A stretch of DNA of 64,000 bases from Pseudomonas sp. HN11. GTDB lineage: Bacteria; Pseudomonadota; Gammaproteobacteria; Pseudomonadales; Pseudomonadaceae. Below are positions 53,079-62,348 of the stretch, one piece after another (position 1 is the first letter of the stretch; each line of letters opens with the position of its first letter). The notes below the pieces were generated by a model, which saw nothing but the letters and a program-made list of their open reading frames with translations, had not been told where the DNA came from and did not search any database. The DNA lies in assembly GCF_021390155.1 (NCBI RefSeq), contig NZ_CP089985.1, forward strand, positions 4,227,001 through 4,291,000, read 5' to 3'. The translations under genes were made by a program, and so were the position numbers.

Positions 53079-53794
53079 CGGCCCTGCTCCCCCGAAAAAC
53101 GATCGCGGCTGTTGGTCAGGTGCAGCACCATGGCCGCGCGAGCGGCGTCCGGGTCCTGGCGTTTGATCGCGTTGAAGATCGCCTCATGTTCCAGGTTGGC
53201 CAACTGGCCCAGCTTGGCAAAGTCGGCGCCGCCACGTTCATCGCCTTTTACCTGGGTGCGCGGGATCATCGCATTGCCCAGGTGCAGCATGATTTCGCTG
53301 AAGAAGGTATTGCCGGTGGCCTCGGCGATCAGTTGATGAAAGCGTTTGTCTTCCTCCACGCAACTGTCGTTGTTGGCCAGGGAGGCCTGATAGTCGTCGA
53401 GCGCCTGGCGCATATGAGCCAGTTGTTCGTCGGTTCTGCGCAAGGCGGCCAGCGCGACGGCTTGCACCTCCAGGCCCAGGCGCAGCTCCAGCATGTTGCG
53501 CACACTGGCCACCGTGTCCACATGCAGGCGCAAACCCTGCTGCGCCTGTTGCGCCAGCACAAAGGTGCCGATGCCGTGGCGGGTTTCGACCAGCCCGGAG
53601 GCCTGTAATTTGGAGATCGCTTCGCGCACGACGGTGCGGCTCACGCCATGCTCAAGCACGATGGTGGATTCTGACGGCAGCTTTTCGCCAGGTTTCAGTT
53701 GGCCGAGCAGGATGCGCTGGGTCAGTGCATCGACCACGCCCTGGGCCAGGTTGGTGGAGCGTTTGCGTAGGGGAGTTCCACTTTCAATGGGCAT
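53075..53794 (-). CDS. FadR-type GntR regulator of glucarate genes
   Basis: 239 residues. Winged helix: VVDALTQRILLGQLKPGEKL and HGVSRTVVREAISKLQASGL; FCD domain with EEDKRFHQLIAEATGNTFFS and LEHEAIFNAIKRQDPDAARA, giving the usual Asp/His metal-binding set. It is divergent from the MFS transporter and glucarate dehydratase genes and a TNGTNNNACNA-type site lies between, so it should control sugar-acid use. Translation of trmK follows with a four-base overlap. Confidence 0.87.
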   Translation of the reverse strand: MPIESGTPLRKRSTNLAQGVVDALTQRILLGQLKPGEKLPSESTIVLEHGVSRTVVREAISKLQASGLVETRHGIGTFVLAQQAQQGLRLHVDTVASVRNMLELRLGLEVQAVALAALRRTDEQLAHMRQALDDYQASLANNDSCVEEDKRFHQLIAEATGNTFFSEIMLHLGNAMIPRTQVKGDERGGADFAKLGQLANLEHEAIFNAIKRQDPDAARAAMVLHLTNSRDRFSGEQGR

Positions 53795-53878
53795 TGCAAC
53801 AGGTCCACGGGGTTGAACTGGGGGGAGCTTAACACCCAGCCCGGCACCAGGCCTGGGTTGATTGAAAAAACCCTCAAC

Positions 53879-53889
53879 TTGTATGACAA
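53879..53889. promoter_or_regulatory. FadR-type operator upstream of glucarate genes
   Basis: TTGTATGACAA fits the FadR-subfamily consensus TNGTNNNACNA exactly. A related half-site, TTGTATGATGT, lies at 54069-54079, 190 bp further on and 55 bp before the transporter start. Both begin with CTTGTATGA. The 339-bp gap 53795-54133 otherwise holds no gene and is AT-rich. Confidence 0.6.
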
Positions 53890-54133
53890 CTAAACTTTAC
53901 ATCCACTCTCATAGACACTCTTACCGCGACACCTACTGAGCAGAACCACACTTACCAACCGCCTTAAAATCCAACAAATACTGCGCAAATAACCAAAAAT
54001 CTGGCGCCACACACCGCGTTATAAGAAGAAAAACACTCACTACCGGATTGCGATTTCAAGAAACCTACTTGTATGATGTCTATCAACAAGACACACATAC
54101 CCGCATAAAAATAATCAGGGGGAGTTTTGAACT

Positions 54134-55495
54134 GTGACCCATTCAATCCATGTATCTGCCGTACCCGAAAGTGATCCCGTCCTCGCGCGCGCCGTGAGCA
54201 AAGTAAAGCGCCATGTGCTGCCACTGTTCGTGATCATGTTCATCCTCAACTACATCGACCGGGTCAACATCGGCTTTGTGCGCACGCACATGGAACACGA
54301 CCTGGGCATCGGCGCAGCCGCCTATGGCTTCGGCGCCGGTCTGTTCTTCATCGGCTATGCCCTGTTCGAAGTGCCTTCCAATATGTTGCTGCAAAAGGTC
54401 GGCGCACGTATCTGGCTGACCCGCATCATGTTCACCTGGGGCATCGTCGCCACGCTGATGGCGTTCATCCAGAACGAAACCCACTTCTACATCCTGCGTT
54501 TCCTGCTGGGCGTGGCCGAGGCCGGCTTTTTTCCTGGGGTGATCTACTACTTCACGCGCTGGCTGCCCGGCGTGGAACGCGGTAAAGCCATCGCCATCTT
54601 TTTGAGTGGCTCGGCGGTTGCGTCGCTGATTTCCGGCCCGCTTTCAGGCGCGCTGTTGCAGATCGAGGGCTTTGGCTTCCACGGTTGGCAATGGATGTTC
54701 GCCATTGAAGGCTTGGCTTCGGTGGTGATTGGGTTCTTTGTGTGGTTCTGGCTGGACTCCAAACCCCACGACGCAAAGTGGATGAGCCGCGAAGAACAGG
54801 ACGCGCTGGTCAATGCCATCGATCAGGAACAGCGCGACCGTGAGGCCCTCACCAGCGTCAAACCGACCATTGGCAAGCTGCTCAAGGACCGCCAGATCCT
54901 GCTGTTCTGCGCGCTGTATTTCTGCATCCAACTGACGATCTACGCCGCCACCTTCTGGCTGCCGAGCATCATCAAGAAGATGGGTGACCTCAGTGATGTG
55001 CAGGTCGGTTTCTTCAACTCGATCCCGTGGCTGATCTCGATCATCGCCATGTACGCCTTCGCCTCCCTGTCGGGCAAGTTCAAGTTCCAGCAGGCCTGGG
55101 TTGCGGCGGCGCTGTTGATTGCGGCAGCGGGCATGTTCATGTCCACCACCGGCGGGCCGGTCTTTGCCTTCGTGGCGATCTGCTTCGCAGCTATCGGTTT
55201 CAAGTCGGCGTCGTCGCTGTTCTGGCCGATTCCCCAGGGTTACCTGGATGTGCGCATCGCCGCCGCGGTGATCGCGCTGATCAACTCCATCGGCAATCTG
55301 GGCGGCTTCGTAGCGCCCACCACCTTCGGTTTCCTGGAACAGACCACCGGTTCGATCCAGGGCGGCCTCTATGGCCTGGCCGGTACCTCGGTGCTGGCCG
55401 CGATCCTGGTGTTCTTCGCCAATACCGCACCCTCTGCCGTGTTGACTGCACCGAGCGTCGCGCCAACGGGCGCTGCCCTCAGCAAACCTCTTTGA
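54134..55495 (+). CDS. gudP: MFS transporter for glucarate/galactarate
   Basis: 453 residues with 12 membrane segments. The ACS-type MFS start [20 protein letters not shown] and the motif [20 protein letters not shown] match the anion:cation symporter group to which GudP and other hexuronate/glucarate permeases belong. It takes up glucarate with protons. A GTG start at 54134 is chosen because AGGGGGAG lies eight bases upstream and the next Met is within the first helix region. Glucarate dehydratase follows 19 bp later, making a two-gene operon. Confidence 0.85.
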   Translation: MTHSIHVSAVPESDPVLARAVSKVKRHVLPLFVIMFILNYIDRVNIGFVRTHMEHDLGIGAAAYGFGAGLFFIGYALFEVPSNMLLQKVGARIWLTRIMFTWGIVATLMAFIQNETHFYILRFLLGVAEAGFFPGVIYYFTRWLPGVERGKAIAIFLSGSAVASLISGPLSGALLQIEGFGFHGWQWMFAIEGLASVVIGFFVWFWLDSKPHDAKWMSREEQDALVNAIDQEQRDREALTSVKPTIGKLLKDRQILLFCALYFCIQLTIYAATFWLPSIIKKMGDLSDVQVGFFNSIPWLISIIAMYAFASLSGKFKFQQAWVAAALLIAAAGMFMSTTGGPVFAFVAICFAAIGFKSASSLFWPIPQGYLDVRIAAAVIALINSIGNLGGFVAPTTFGFLEQTTGSIQGGLYGLAGTSVLAAILVFFANTAPSAVLTAPSVAPTGAALSKPL

Positions 55496-55514
55496 GCCCA
55501 TTCAGGAACTTGCC

Positions 55515-56840
55515 ATGACTACGCCCGTTGTTACTCACTTCCAGGTCATCCCCGTCGCCGGCCACGACAGCATGCTGCTCAATCTCAGCGGCGCCCACGG
55601 CCCGTACTTCACACGCAATATTGTCATTCTCAAGGACAGCTCCGGTAATACCGGCGTCGGCGAAGTGCCCGGTGGCGAACGCATCCGCGAAACCCTGGAA
55701 GACGCCCGCAGCCTGGTGATCGGCCAGCCCATCGGCCAGTACCAACGCGTCCTCAACCAGATGCGCAGCACCTTTGCTTCCCGCGACGCTGCCGGGCGTG
55801 GCCTGCAGACCTTTGACCTGCGCATCACCATCCATGCCGTCACCGCCATGGAAGCCGCACTGCTCGACCTGCTGGGTCAATTCCTCGAAGTCCCGGTGGC
55901 TGCCTTGCTCGGCGAAGGGCAGCAACGCGACGCGGTAAAAATGCTCGGTTATCTGTTTTATGTCGGTGACCGCAGCGCCACCGATCTGGCCTACCGAAAC
56001 GAAGCCGACAGCGATGATGAATGGTTCCGTCTGCGTCACGAAACAGCCCTGACGGCCGACGCCGTGGTGCGCCTGGCCGAAGCCGCCAAAGCCAAATACG
56101 GCTTCAATGACTTCAAGCTCAAAGGTGGCGTGCTGAGCGGCGACGAAGAAATCGAAGCTGTCACCGCCCTGGCCGAACGCTTCCCGGATGCGCGCATCAC
56201 CCTCGACCCGAACGGCGCCTGGTCATTGAAAGAGGCCATCCGCCTGTGCCGCGACCAGCATCACGTACTGGCCTACGCCGAAGACCCCTGCGGCGCCGAA
56301 AACGGTTATTCAGGCCGCGAAGTCATGGCCGAATTCCGCCGCGCCACCGGCCTGAAAACCGCCACCAACATGATCGCCACCGACTGGCGTGAAATGGGCC
56401 ACGCGATCCAGCTGCAGTCTGTGGACATCCCCCTGGCCGACCCACACTTCTGGACGATGCAGGGCTCGGTGCGCGTGGCGCAGATGTGCCACGAATGGGG
56501 CCTGACCTGGGGCTCGCACTCCAACAACCACTTTGACATTTCCCTGGCGATGTTCACCCAGGTGGCGGCCGCTGCCCCTGGCGACATCACCGCCATCGAC
56601 ACCCACTGGATCTGGCAGGACGGCCAGCGCCTGACCAAGACGCCGCTGAAAATCGAAGGGGGTTATGTGAAAGTGCCAAGCAAGCCGGGCCTGGGTGTAG
56701 AGATCGACATGGACGCGGTCGCCAAGGCCCATGACGTGTACAAAGGCATGGGCCTCGGCGCGCGGGATGACAGCGTGGCGATGCAGTTTCTGATTCCGGG
56801 GTGGCGCTTCAACAACAAACAGCCGTGCCTGGTGCGCTGA
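55515..56840 (+). CDS. gudD: Glucarate dehydratase
   Basis: 441 residues of the enolase superfamily. It removes water from D-glucarate to give 5-keto-4-deoxyglucarate. Catalytic and metal residues are in place: KLKGG (the KxK pair), [35 protein letters not shown] and the His in [10 protein letters not shown]. The N-terminal capping domain contains [20 protein letters not shown]. The length equals that of characterised GudD. It is downstream of its transporter. The aldolase and 2-oxoglutarate-forming steps are not in the window. Confidence 0.92.
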   Translation: MTTPVVTHFQVIPVAGHDSMLLNLSGAHGPYFTRNIVILKDSSGNTGVGEVPGGERIRETLEDARSLVIGQPIGQYQRVLNQMRSTFASRDAAGRGLQTFDLRITIHAVTAMEAALLDLLGQFLEVPVAALLGEGQQRDAVKMLGYLFYVGDRSATDLAYRNEADSDDEWFRLRHETALTADAVVRLAEAAKAKYGFNDFKLKGGVLSGDEEIEAVTALAERFPDARITLDPNGAWSLKEAIRLCRDQHHVLAYAEDPCGAENGYSGREVMAEFRRATGLKTATNMIATDWREMGHAIQLQSVDIPLADPHFWTMQGSVRVAQMCHEWGLTWGSHSNNHFDISLAMFTQVAAAAPGDITAIDTHWIWQDGQRLTKTPLKIEGGYVKVPSKPGLGVEIDMDAVAKAHDVYKGMGLGARDDSVAMQFLIPGWRFNNKQPCLVR

Positions 56841-56850
56841 TTCAGATTTT

Positions 56851-56950
56851 TGTAGGGACGGGCTTGCTTGCTAAATACTTGAAACTGCCGCACTCCTCCT
56901 GAATGCCCGCGTTATCGTTGGCATTCTTCGCGAGCAAGCTCGCTCCTACA
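56851..56950. repeat. REP doublet (REPIN)
   Basis: TGTAGGGACGGGCTTGCTTGC (56851) and CGCGAGCAAGCTCGCTCCTA (56929) are diverged REP units in opposite orientation 100 bp across, with an AATGCC/GGCATT stem between. It lies between convergent gudD and the sulfonate-binding-protein gene, a usual REPIN location. Confidence 0.8.
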
Positions 56951-56959
56951 ATCAAGGAT

Positions 56960-57883
56960 TTAAAGCACCCGATCAAACAATGGCGCCACGTCATACCGCT
57001 GCTTCAACATCTGCGCATCCACCAAGAAATCCGCCGTGGCCTGGGCCTCGCTGATGATCCTCGGTGAGATCGGCAGCACCTTGATCGCATCGCGCTTGAA
57101 CCACACCTTGGCGATTTCCGGCGCAGACTGGTTGGCCTTCGACCAGGCTTCGGCATATTCGTCGACGTGGGTGTTGCTCCAAACCCGGGCGCGGGTCAGG
57201 CGGGCGATGAAGTCCTTGATGATCGCGTTTTTCTGCGCCAGGGCCGGCTCGTAGGCGACGATGTAGGTCGGCGCGCTCATCAGGCCCTTGGCGTTGCGGA
57301 TCAGGGTGCTGCCTTCTTTTTCCTGCAGCGACACGTAGGGTTCCCAGGTGCCGAAAGCGTCGATATCGCCTTGGGTCAGCGCCAGGCTGGCCTCGGCCGG
57401 CAGCAGGTATTTGAAGTGAACGCTGCTGCGCGGCACACCGGCTTCATCCAGCGCCTTGTACGCCAACTGCTGGCTCCACGAGCCGTTCCAGATGGCGACC
57501 GTCTTGCCTTTGAGGTCGGCCACCGACTTGATGCCCTTGCGCGCCACAATGCCCACGCCGTCGAGGCTGGTCTGGGTGCTGGCGACGACTTTGACCGGCG
57601 CGCCATTGGCGGCCAGGCTGATCACCGGGGTGTCGCCAACGATGCCCACATCCAGAGCGCCGCTGGCCACGGCCGAGGCCACCGGGGAGCCGGTGTTGAA
57701 GCGCTTGAAGTCAATTTTGTAGGGCAAGTCTTTCAGCTCGCCCGACAGCTCCAGCACGATGCGGTTGGAGAAGAACTGGTCACCCACGGTAAGGGTCAGC
57801 GGTTCGGCGGCGCCGGCCGATGGGCCATACAGAGCAAGAGAGGCCAGGCCCAGCAAAGACAGCAGTGTTCGACGGTTGATCAT
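56960..57883 (-). CDS. Sulfonate-type ABC substrate-binding protein, orphan
   Basis: 307 residues with a signal peptide (LLSLLGLASLALYGPSAGAA), hence periplasmic. The SsuA/NrtA-like binding fold reads GSPVASAVASGALDVGIVGD, VGIVARKGIKSVADLKGKTV and LTQGDIDAFGTWEPYVSLQE. Such proteins bind aliphatic sulfonates, sulfate esters or nitrate. No permease or ATPase gene is adjacent, so it must use a transporter elsewhere. It is divergent from the SfnB-like gene (242 bp apart), supporting an organosulfur role. Confidence 0.82.
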   Translation of the reverse strand: MINRRTLLSLLGLASLALYGPSAGAAEPLTLTVGDQFFSNRIVLELSGELKDLPYKIDFKRFNTGSPVASAVASGALDVGIVGDTPVISLAANGAPVKVVASTQTSLDGVGIVARKGIKSVADLKGKTVAIWNGSWSQQLAYKALDEAGVPRSSVHFKYLLPAEASLALTQGDIDAFGTWEPYVSLQEKEGSTLIRNAKGLMSAPTYIVAYEPALAQKNAIIKDFIARLTRARVWSNTHVDEYAEAWSKANQSAPEIAKVWFKRDAIKVLPISPRIISEAQATADFLVDAQMLKQRYDVAPLFDRVL

Positions 57884-58125
57884 GGAAAATCCCACAGGGT
57901 TGGAGGGTTGGTTCAACCATCCGTGGGCATGCAGTCTGGTCGTCTGACGTAGAAGCTAACGCAATAAAAGCGTGGGGTTTAATACTGTTGGGCACTATCG
58001 ATAGAACCGTCGTACAGGTCGCTAGCTGCTTTTCGTATTAAAAACTTTGCCGCACCTGAGTTAGGGTGGGCGCACCAGACCACTGGACCCCAGCACCTGA
58101 ACCATTTTTCTGCAAGGTCCATTGC

Positions 58126-59370
58126 ATGTCGATTCCCGCTTTGAATATCTGGGGCGCACCGCCCACTGCCCGCTACGAAAAACTGGCCGCGCCGTTTCGT
58201 CCACTCTTTGCGCGGATACTCGCTCAGGCGGCCGTGGCGGATCAGACACGCGGTAGTCTCGCCACCGTGATCCAGCAACTGAACGCCTTGGGTTTGCCGC
58301 GCTGGCGCTTGCCGGTCAGCTATGGCGGTCAAGATGCAACGCTGGTCGAGTTGCTGACATTGCTCACGGAACTGTCCGCCGCCGACTCCAACATCACCCA
58401 GGCCCTGCGGGGACACTTCGGTTTCTGCGAAGACGTGCTCAGCGCCAAAGACTTGGATTGGCGCGCCAAATGGCTGGACCGGCTCGGCCAGGGCGCCCTG
58501 CTCTCCCCCGGCAGCACCGAAGTCGGCAATCAGACCCGTGGCGATTTCGAAACCCGCCTGCACCGTGACGAAGCCGGCGCCTTGCGCATCAGCGGCAGAA
58601 AGTTCTACACCACCGGCGCGCTTTACAGCGACTTGATCAACACCATTGCCACCGGCGAAGACGGCACGATCTACAGCGTGGTCGTCGACCTCAAGGCCCC
58701 CGGCGTGCAGATCGTCGATGACTGGAATGGCTTCGGCCAACGTCTCACCGCCAGCGGCACCTGCATCTTCGATAACGCACCTGTGGTGGATGACGATGTA
58801 CGCCTTACACAACAGCGCTTTGGCCACGGTCAATCGTTCTTCCAGCTCTACCACCTCAGCACGCTCGCCGGCATCGCCCGCCGCGCCGCCCTCAGTGGCG
58901 CCGAAGAACTCAGCCAGCGCGCACGCACCTTCACCACCGGCAATGCCGACACCGCGGGCCAGGACGTGCAACTGCTGCAAGTGATCGGCGAAGTTGCCAG
59001 CCAGGCCTACGCCGCGCAAGCCATTGCCCAGCAAGCGGCGCAGCGGCTGGAGCATACCGCGCGGTATGTGATCGCCCATGACCATCCGTTGCATGATGAT
59101 GATCCGCAGGTGGCGTTGGCTGAATTGGAAGTGTGCCTGGCGGTGAACCCGGTGGTGGATGCGACACTCGCCGCCACTACAGCCTTGTTCGATGCGCTGG
59201 GCGCCAGTGCCACCGCCAGCAACAAGGCGCTGGACCGGTTATGGCGAAACGCTAGAACCCTGGCGAACCACAACCCGCGCGTGTACAAATCGCGGATTGT
59301 GGGAAATTACCTGGTGAATGGGATCCTACCGCCCGCGCAGTGGCGAGTAGGCGTGGCGAAGGATCAGTAA
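58126..59370 (+). CDS. SfnB/DszC-like flavin-dependent oxidoreductase
   Basis: 414 residues of the acyl-CoA dehydrogenase fold: LPVSYGGQDATLVELLTLLT, LLSPGSTEVGNQTRGDF, RISGRKFYTTGALYSDLINT and the C-terminal LWRNARTLANHNPRVYK. This resembles the SfnB and DszC-like monooxygenases, used by pseudomonads to release sulfur from organosulfur compounds, rather than true acyl-CoA dehydrogenases. The catalytic Glu of dehydrogenases is not evident. A CAAGGTC site precedes the ATG at 58126. Its reduced-flavin source is not in the neighbourhood. Its stop overlaps the MBL gene by seven bases. Confidence 0.83.
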   Translation: MSIPALNIWGAPPTARYEKLAAPFRPLFARILAQAAVADQTRGSLATVIQQLNALGLPRWRLPVSYGGQDATLVELLTLLTELSAADSNITQALRGHFGFCEDVLSAKDLDWRAKWLDRLGQGALLSPGSTEVGNQTRGDFETRLHRDEAGALRISGRKFYTTGALYSDLINTIATGEDGTIYSVVVDLKAPGVQIVDDWNGFGQRLTASGTCIFDNAPVVDDDVRLTQQRFGHGQSFFQLYHLSTLAGIARRAALSGAEELSQRARTFTTGNADTAGQDVQLLQVIGEVASQAYAAQAIAQQAAQRLEHTARYVIAHDHPLHDDDPQVALAELEVCLAVNPVVDATLAATTALFDALGASATASNKALDRLWRNARTLANHNPRVYKSRIVGNYLVNGILPPAQWRVGVAKDQ

Positions 59371-60263
59371 TCCCAGAATGCAGCCACCCAGCGAAACGCA
59401 TCCCCATCCACCACCACCCGCCCCACGGACGGAAACGGCAGGTGGGTAGCCACGAACAATTCACCACTCGCCGCCGCTTCGTTCATCAGCCGCACCCGAA
59501 CGCGCACCGACTCTTCGGGGTCGTGCTCGAAGCCGTTGTGCCAATCGGGATGCTCGAACGCGACGGGAAACAATGCGTCACCGGCAAAGGTCAGGCGCTC
59601 GCCGCCGGAGGTCACATACACCACGCTATGCCCTGGTGTGTGGCCGCCGGTGAGTTTGGCCACCACCCCAGGCGCGACTTCATGCTCATCATCGAAGGTG
59701 TGCAGATTGTCGTGGTACAGCGCCATGAATTGCTGGGCCGTGGCGCGGAGCACATCCGGCACCGGTGCGGGCATGTCGGTGTGGGTGAAATCCGGCGACG
59801 CCCAGAAATCGACCTCGATGGCCGCCACATGGATGCGCACATCCGCACGCAACTTGCGCTTCACCTCGTCCACCAGCAGGCCACCGATATGATCCATGTG
59901 CATGTGGGTGATCACGATGTCGGTCACCGAGGACAACGGGATGCCGGCCGCTTCCAGGCGCTTGGGAAACTGCCCGGCCCGTGGAAAGCCGGGGAACTGC
60001 CCACCCAGGCCGGCATCGATCAGAATCACCTGCTCGCCACTGCGCACCACCAGTACATTCAGCGCCCAATCGAACGCGTCCGGGCCCAGGAACATCTCCT
60101 TGAACCACGCCGCGCGGGCGGCCGGGTCGGCGTTGGTGGACATGGTCTGGGTCGGCAGCGGCAGCACGCCGTCACTGATCACCAACACATCAATTTCGCC
60201 GACGCGCACCGCGTAGCGGGACGGTACCAGTTCTTCAGTCGGGACTTTCAGTAGGGTTGTCAT
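59364..60263 (-). CDS. Metallo-beta-lactamase-fold hydrolase
   Basis: 299 residues. The zinc site is complete: ITHMHMDHIGGL (HxHxDH), the His in KLTGGHTPGHSVVY, the Asp in FAGDALFPV and the late His in FVATHLPFP. Strand VILIDAGLGGQFPGF precedes it. The family covers quorum-quenching lactonases and many other hydrolases, so the substrate is open. GGAGAGCGACC before the ATG at 60263 fixes the start. It converges on the SfnB-like gene with a seven-base overlap. Confidence 0.88.
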   Translation of the reverse strand: MTTLLKVPTEELVPSRYAVRVGEIDVLVISDGVLPLPTQTMSTNADPAARAAWFKEMFLGPDAFDWALNVLVVRSGEQVILIDAGLGGQFPGFPRAGQFPKRLEAAGIPLSSVTDIVITHMHMDHIGGLLVDEVKRKLRADVRIHVAAIEVDFWASPDFTHTDMPAPVPDVLRATAQQFMALYHDNLHTFDDEHEVAPGVVAKLTGGHTPGHSVVYVTSGGERLTFAGDALFPVAFEHPDWHNGFEHDPEESVRVRVRLMNEAAASGELFVATHLPFPSVGRVVVDGDAFRWVAAFWDY

Positions 60264-60397
60264 GGTCGCTCTCCGGTTGTTTGAAGGCGAATGCATCGCC
60301 TGCCAAACAGTGTGCGACGGGGCAACGACGGCCGGAACCATACATGGGTATATTGTGCGGTTCGAAATCGACAAGCAGAGTTGTGCTGGCTAAGCGT

Positions 60398-60430
60398 AAA
60401 GGGGACGGATTGATCCGTCCCCTTCATTTT
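60398..60430. terminator. Bidirectional hairpin terminator
   Basis: AAAGGGGACGGAT and ATCCGTCCCCTT form a strong stem with one-base spacing, then CATTTTTT on the plus strand. It lies just after the msrA stop on the minus strand and 130 bp before the MBL start, so it separates those genes. The sequence GTAAAGGGGACAGG at 8036-8050 is a related half. Confidence 0.7.
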
Positions 60431-60447
60431 TTCTGCTGTTGAGCGTC

Positions 60448-60954
60448 TCAACCTCGCGTCGGCAACTTCCAGTTCGGCCGGATAAAGTGGCAGGTGTACC
60501 CATTGGGAATCCGCTCCAGATAATCCTGGTGCTCCGGTTCCGCCTCCCAAAACGGCCCCGCCGGTTCAATCTCTGTCACCACCCGACCCGGCCACAATTG
60601 CGAGGCGTCCACATCCGCCGCCGTATCTTCGGCCACGTCCCGTTGCTGCTCACTCAGGTAATAGATCGCCGAACGATAACTGGGCCCCAGGTCATTGCCC
60701 TGCCGGTTGGGTGTGCTTGGGTCATGGATCTGGAAAAAAAACTCCAGGATCTGCCGGTAGCTGATCACCGCCGGGTCGAACACGATCTCGATCGCTTCCG
60801 CGTGGTTGCCATGGTTACGGTAGGTGGCATTCGGCACATCGCCGCCGGTGTAGCCAACGCGGGTGTGCAGCACGCCAGGGTAACGGCGCAACAGGTCTTG
60901 CATGCCCCAGAAGCAGCCGCCGGCGAGGATGGCGGTTTCGGTTGGGTTGGTCAT
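60448..60954 (-). CDS. msrA: Peptide methionine sulfoxide reductase A
   Basis: 168 residues. The catalytic motif GGCFWG places the nucleophile Cys at 14, and the substrate region reads [19 protein letters not shown], typical of MsrA, which reduces methionine-S-sulfoxide in proteins. The C-terminal part lacks an obvious resolving-Cys pair except one Cys in [10 protein letters not shown]. The length is shorter than the ~210-residue form, so it belongs to the short class. The ATG at 60954 follows GGAAG by eight bases. Confidence 0.9.
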   Translation of the reverse strand: MTNPTETAILAGGCFWGMQDLLRRYPGVLHTRVGYTGGDVPNATYRNHGNHAEAIEIVFDPAVISYRQILEFFFQIHDPSTPNRQGNDLGPSYRSAIYYLSEQQRDVAEDTAADVDASQLWPGRVVTEIEPAGPFWEAEPEHQDYLERIPNGYTCHFIRPNWKLPTRG

Positions 60955-61087
60955 GGTCGGTTCTTCCACGCAATGAATACAGACCCGTTATGGGGCTGTG
61001 CTGGCAAATACCAAGGGGAAACGGGGGGTACCCAGACGATTGGTTTCAGGTAATGATGCGCGTCCAAAATCAAGGAAGACAACAACA

Positions 61088-62128
61088 ATGAAAACCGCCC
61101 TGCGCACCCTGCTCTTGCTCTGCCTGGCCACTCCTGCCCTCGCGACCGAAAGCCCCGTAGGCTTCAAGACCACTACCCTGCCCGACGCGCAAAACAGCCG
61201 CCCGCTGGAGATGGTCGTCTGGTACCCCGCTGCAACCACCGCCAAACCCCAACTGATCGCCGACAACGCTGTCTTCATCGGCGCCCTCGCTGTGTCAGAT
61301 GCACCGCCGGCCGCCGGTGAACATCCTTTGGTCGTGCTCTCCCACGGCTACGGCGGCAATTGGGCCAATCAGGTGTGGCTGGCCAGCGCCTTGGCGCACA
61401 AGGGTTACATCGTGGCGGCGGTCAACCACCCCGGCACCACCACCAAGGATCGCAACCCGCAGACCGCCGCTCAGTTATGGAAACGCCCGGCCGACCTGAG
61501 CCGCGCTATCGACGCGGTCCTGGCCCAACCCAAGTCATTTGGCGCGGTGGCGAAACACCGCATTGCCGCCGTCGGCCACTCTCTCGGCGGCTGGACCGTG
61601 CTGGAGATTGCCGGCGCGCGCTTCGATCCCGATTTGTTCAGCCGGGAGTGCAACGCACACCCCAAGCTCGGTGGTTGCATTGGCTACCATGAGATGAACC
61701 CCGCCGGCACCCTCGAAGGGAAAGCCAACCTGGCCGCCGACTTGAGCGACAAACGCGTCACCGCCATTGTGTCTTTGGACCTGGGCCTCGCGCCCGGCTT
61801 CACCGACGCCAGCCTGGCCGCCCTTCCGGTGCCGGTGCTGGTGATTGCGGGTGGCGTGCCCACGGAGGATATGGACCCTAACCTTGAGTCCGCCGCCTTG
61901 GTCAAGCGCCTGCCAACAGCGTCAACTCAATACGTTGAGATCGGCGACGCCACTCACTTCAGTTTCATGTCGATCTGCAAGCCGGGTGGCATGGAAATGA
62001 TTGAAGAAAGCTCGCCGGGTGATGGCATGATTTGCCGGGATGGTGAGGGGGCTCGGCCAAGAGCTGTGATTCAACAGCAGATACTCGGGCTGATCACTGC
62101 GTTTGTGCAGCCACCGTTTCGAAACTGA
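61088..62128 (+). CDS. Exported alpha/beta hydrolase (dienelactone hydrolase-like)
   Basis: 346 residues with a signal peptide (LLLLCLATPALATES). The fold reads EMVVWYPAATTAKPQ, LVVLSHGYGGNWANQ, the elbow AAVGHSLGGWTVL and a late HFSFMSICKPGG with the His. It matches the group annotated as predicted dienelactone hydrolases, near platelet-activating-factor acetylhydrolase. The enzyme is likely periplasmic; the substrate is unknown. CAAGGAAGACAACAAC precedes the ATG. It is divergent from msrA. Confidence 0.85.
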   Translation: MKTALRTLLLLCLATPALATESPVGFKTTTLPDAQNSRPLEMVVWYPAATTAKPQLIADNAVFIGALAVSDAPPAAGEHPLVVLSHGYGGNWANQVWLASALAHKGYIVAAVNHPGTTTKDRNPQTAAQLWKRPADLSRAIDAVLAQPKSFGAVAKHRIAAVGHSLGGWTVLEIAGARFDPDLFSRECNAHPKLGGCIGYHEMNPAGTLEGKANLAADLSDKRVTAIVSLDLGLAPGFTDASLAALPVPVLVIAGGVPTEDMDPNLESAALVKRLPTASTQYVEIGDATHFSFMSICKPGGMEMIEESSPGDGMICRDGEGARPRAVIQQQILGLITAFVQPPFRN

Positions 62129-62182
62129 AGAGCGGCGCTAAGCTGGTATCATCCCGGGCCTGAACAACCCGGGTAGAACGAC

Positions 62183-62347
62183 ATGAACCGCCAGAAAAAA
62201 CTCCAGCAGCTCTTCAAGGAAAAAGCCAAGAAGGCCAACGCCAAATTGGCACCGAAGAAAAAGGACAAGTACATCAGCAAGGCGGACCGTGAAAAGCTGG
62301 CGGCGGCTGAAGCGGCCCAGGCGTCCGACAGCTCCCAGGAAAGCTGA
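62183..62347 (+). CDS. DUF2986-type small basic protein, 54 aa
   Basis: 54 residues: MNRQKKLQQLFKEKAKKANA at the start, then KLAPKKKDKYISKADREKL and an acidic tail ending SSQES. The very basic first half and this pattern match DUF2986, a family of short proteins of unknown function in gammaproteobacteria. A CCCGGG hairpin (62153-62173) lies just upstream. GTAGAACGAC before the ATG is a modest ribosome site. It stops one base before the stop of the convergent YeeE/YedE gene. Confidence 0.75.
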   Translation: MNRQKKLQQLFKEKAKKANAKLAPKKKDKYISKADREKLAAAEAAQASDSSQES

Positions 62348-62348
62348 T

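Noticed and set aside
60398..60430. Possible relation of the GGGGACGG hairpin to a mobile repeat
   Set aside because: Only one complete copy is seen; the related half at 8036 lacks the second arm, so a plain terminator is the simpler reading.
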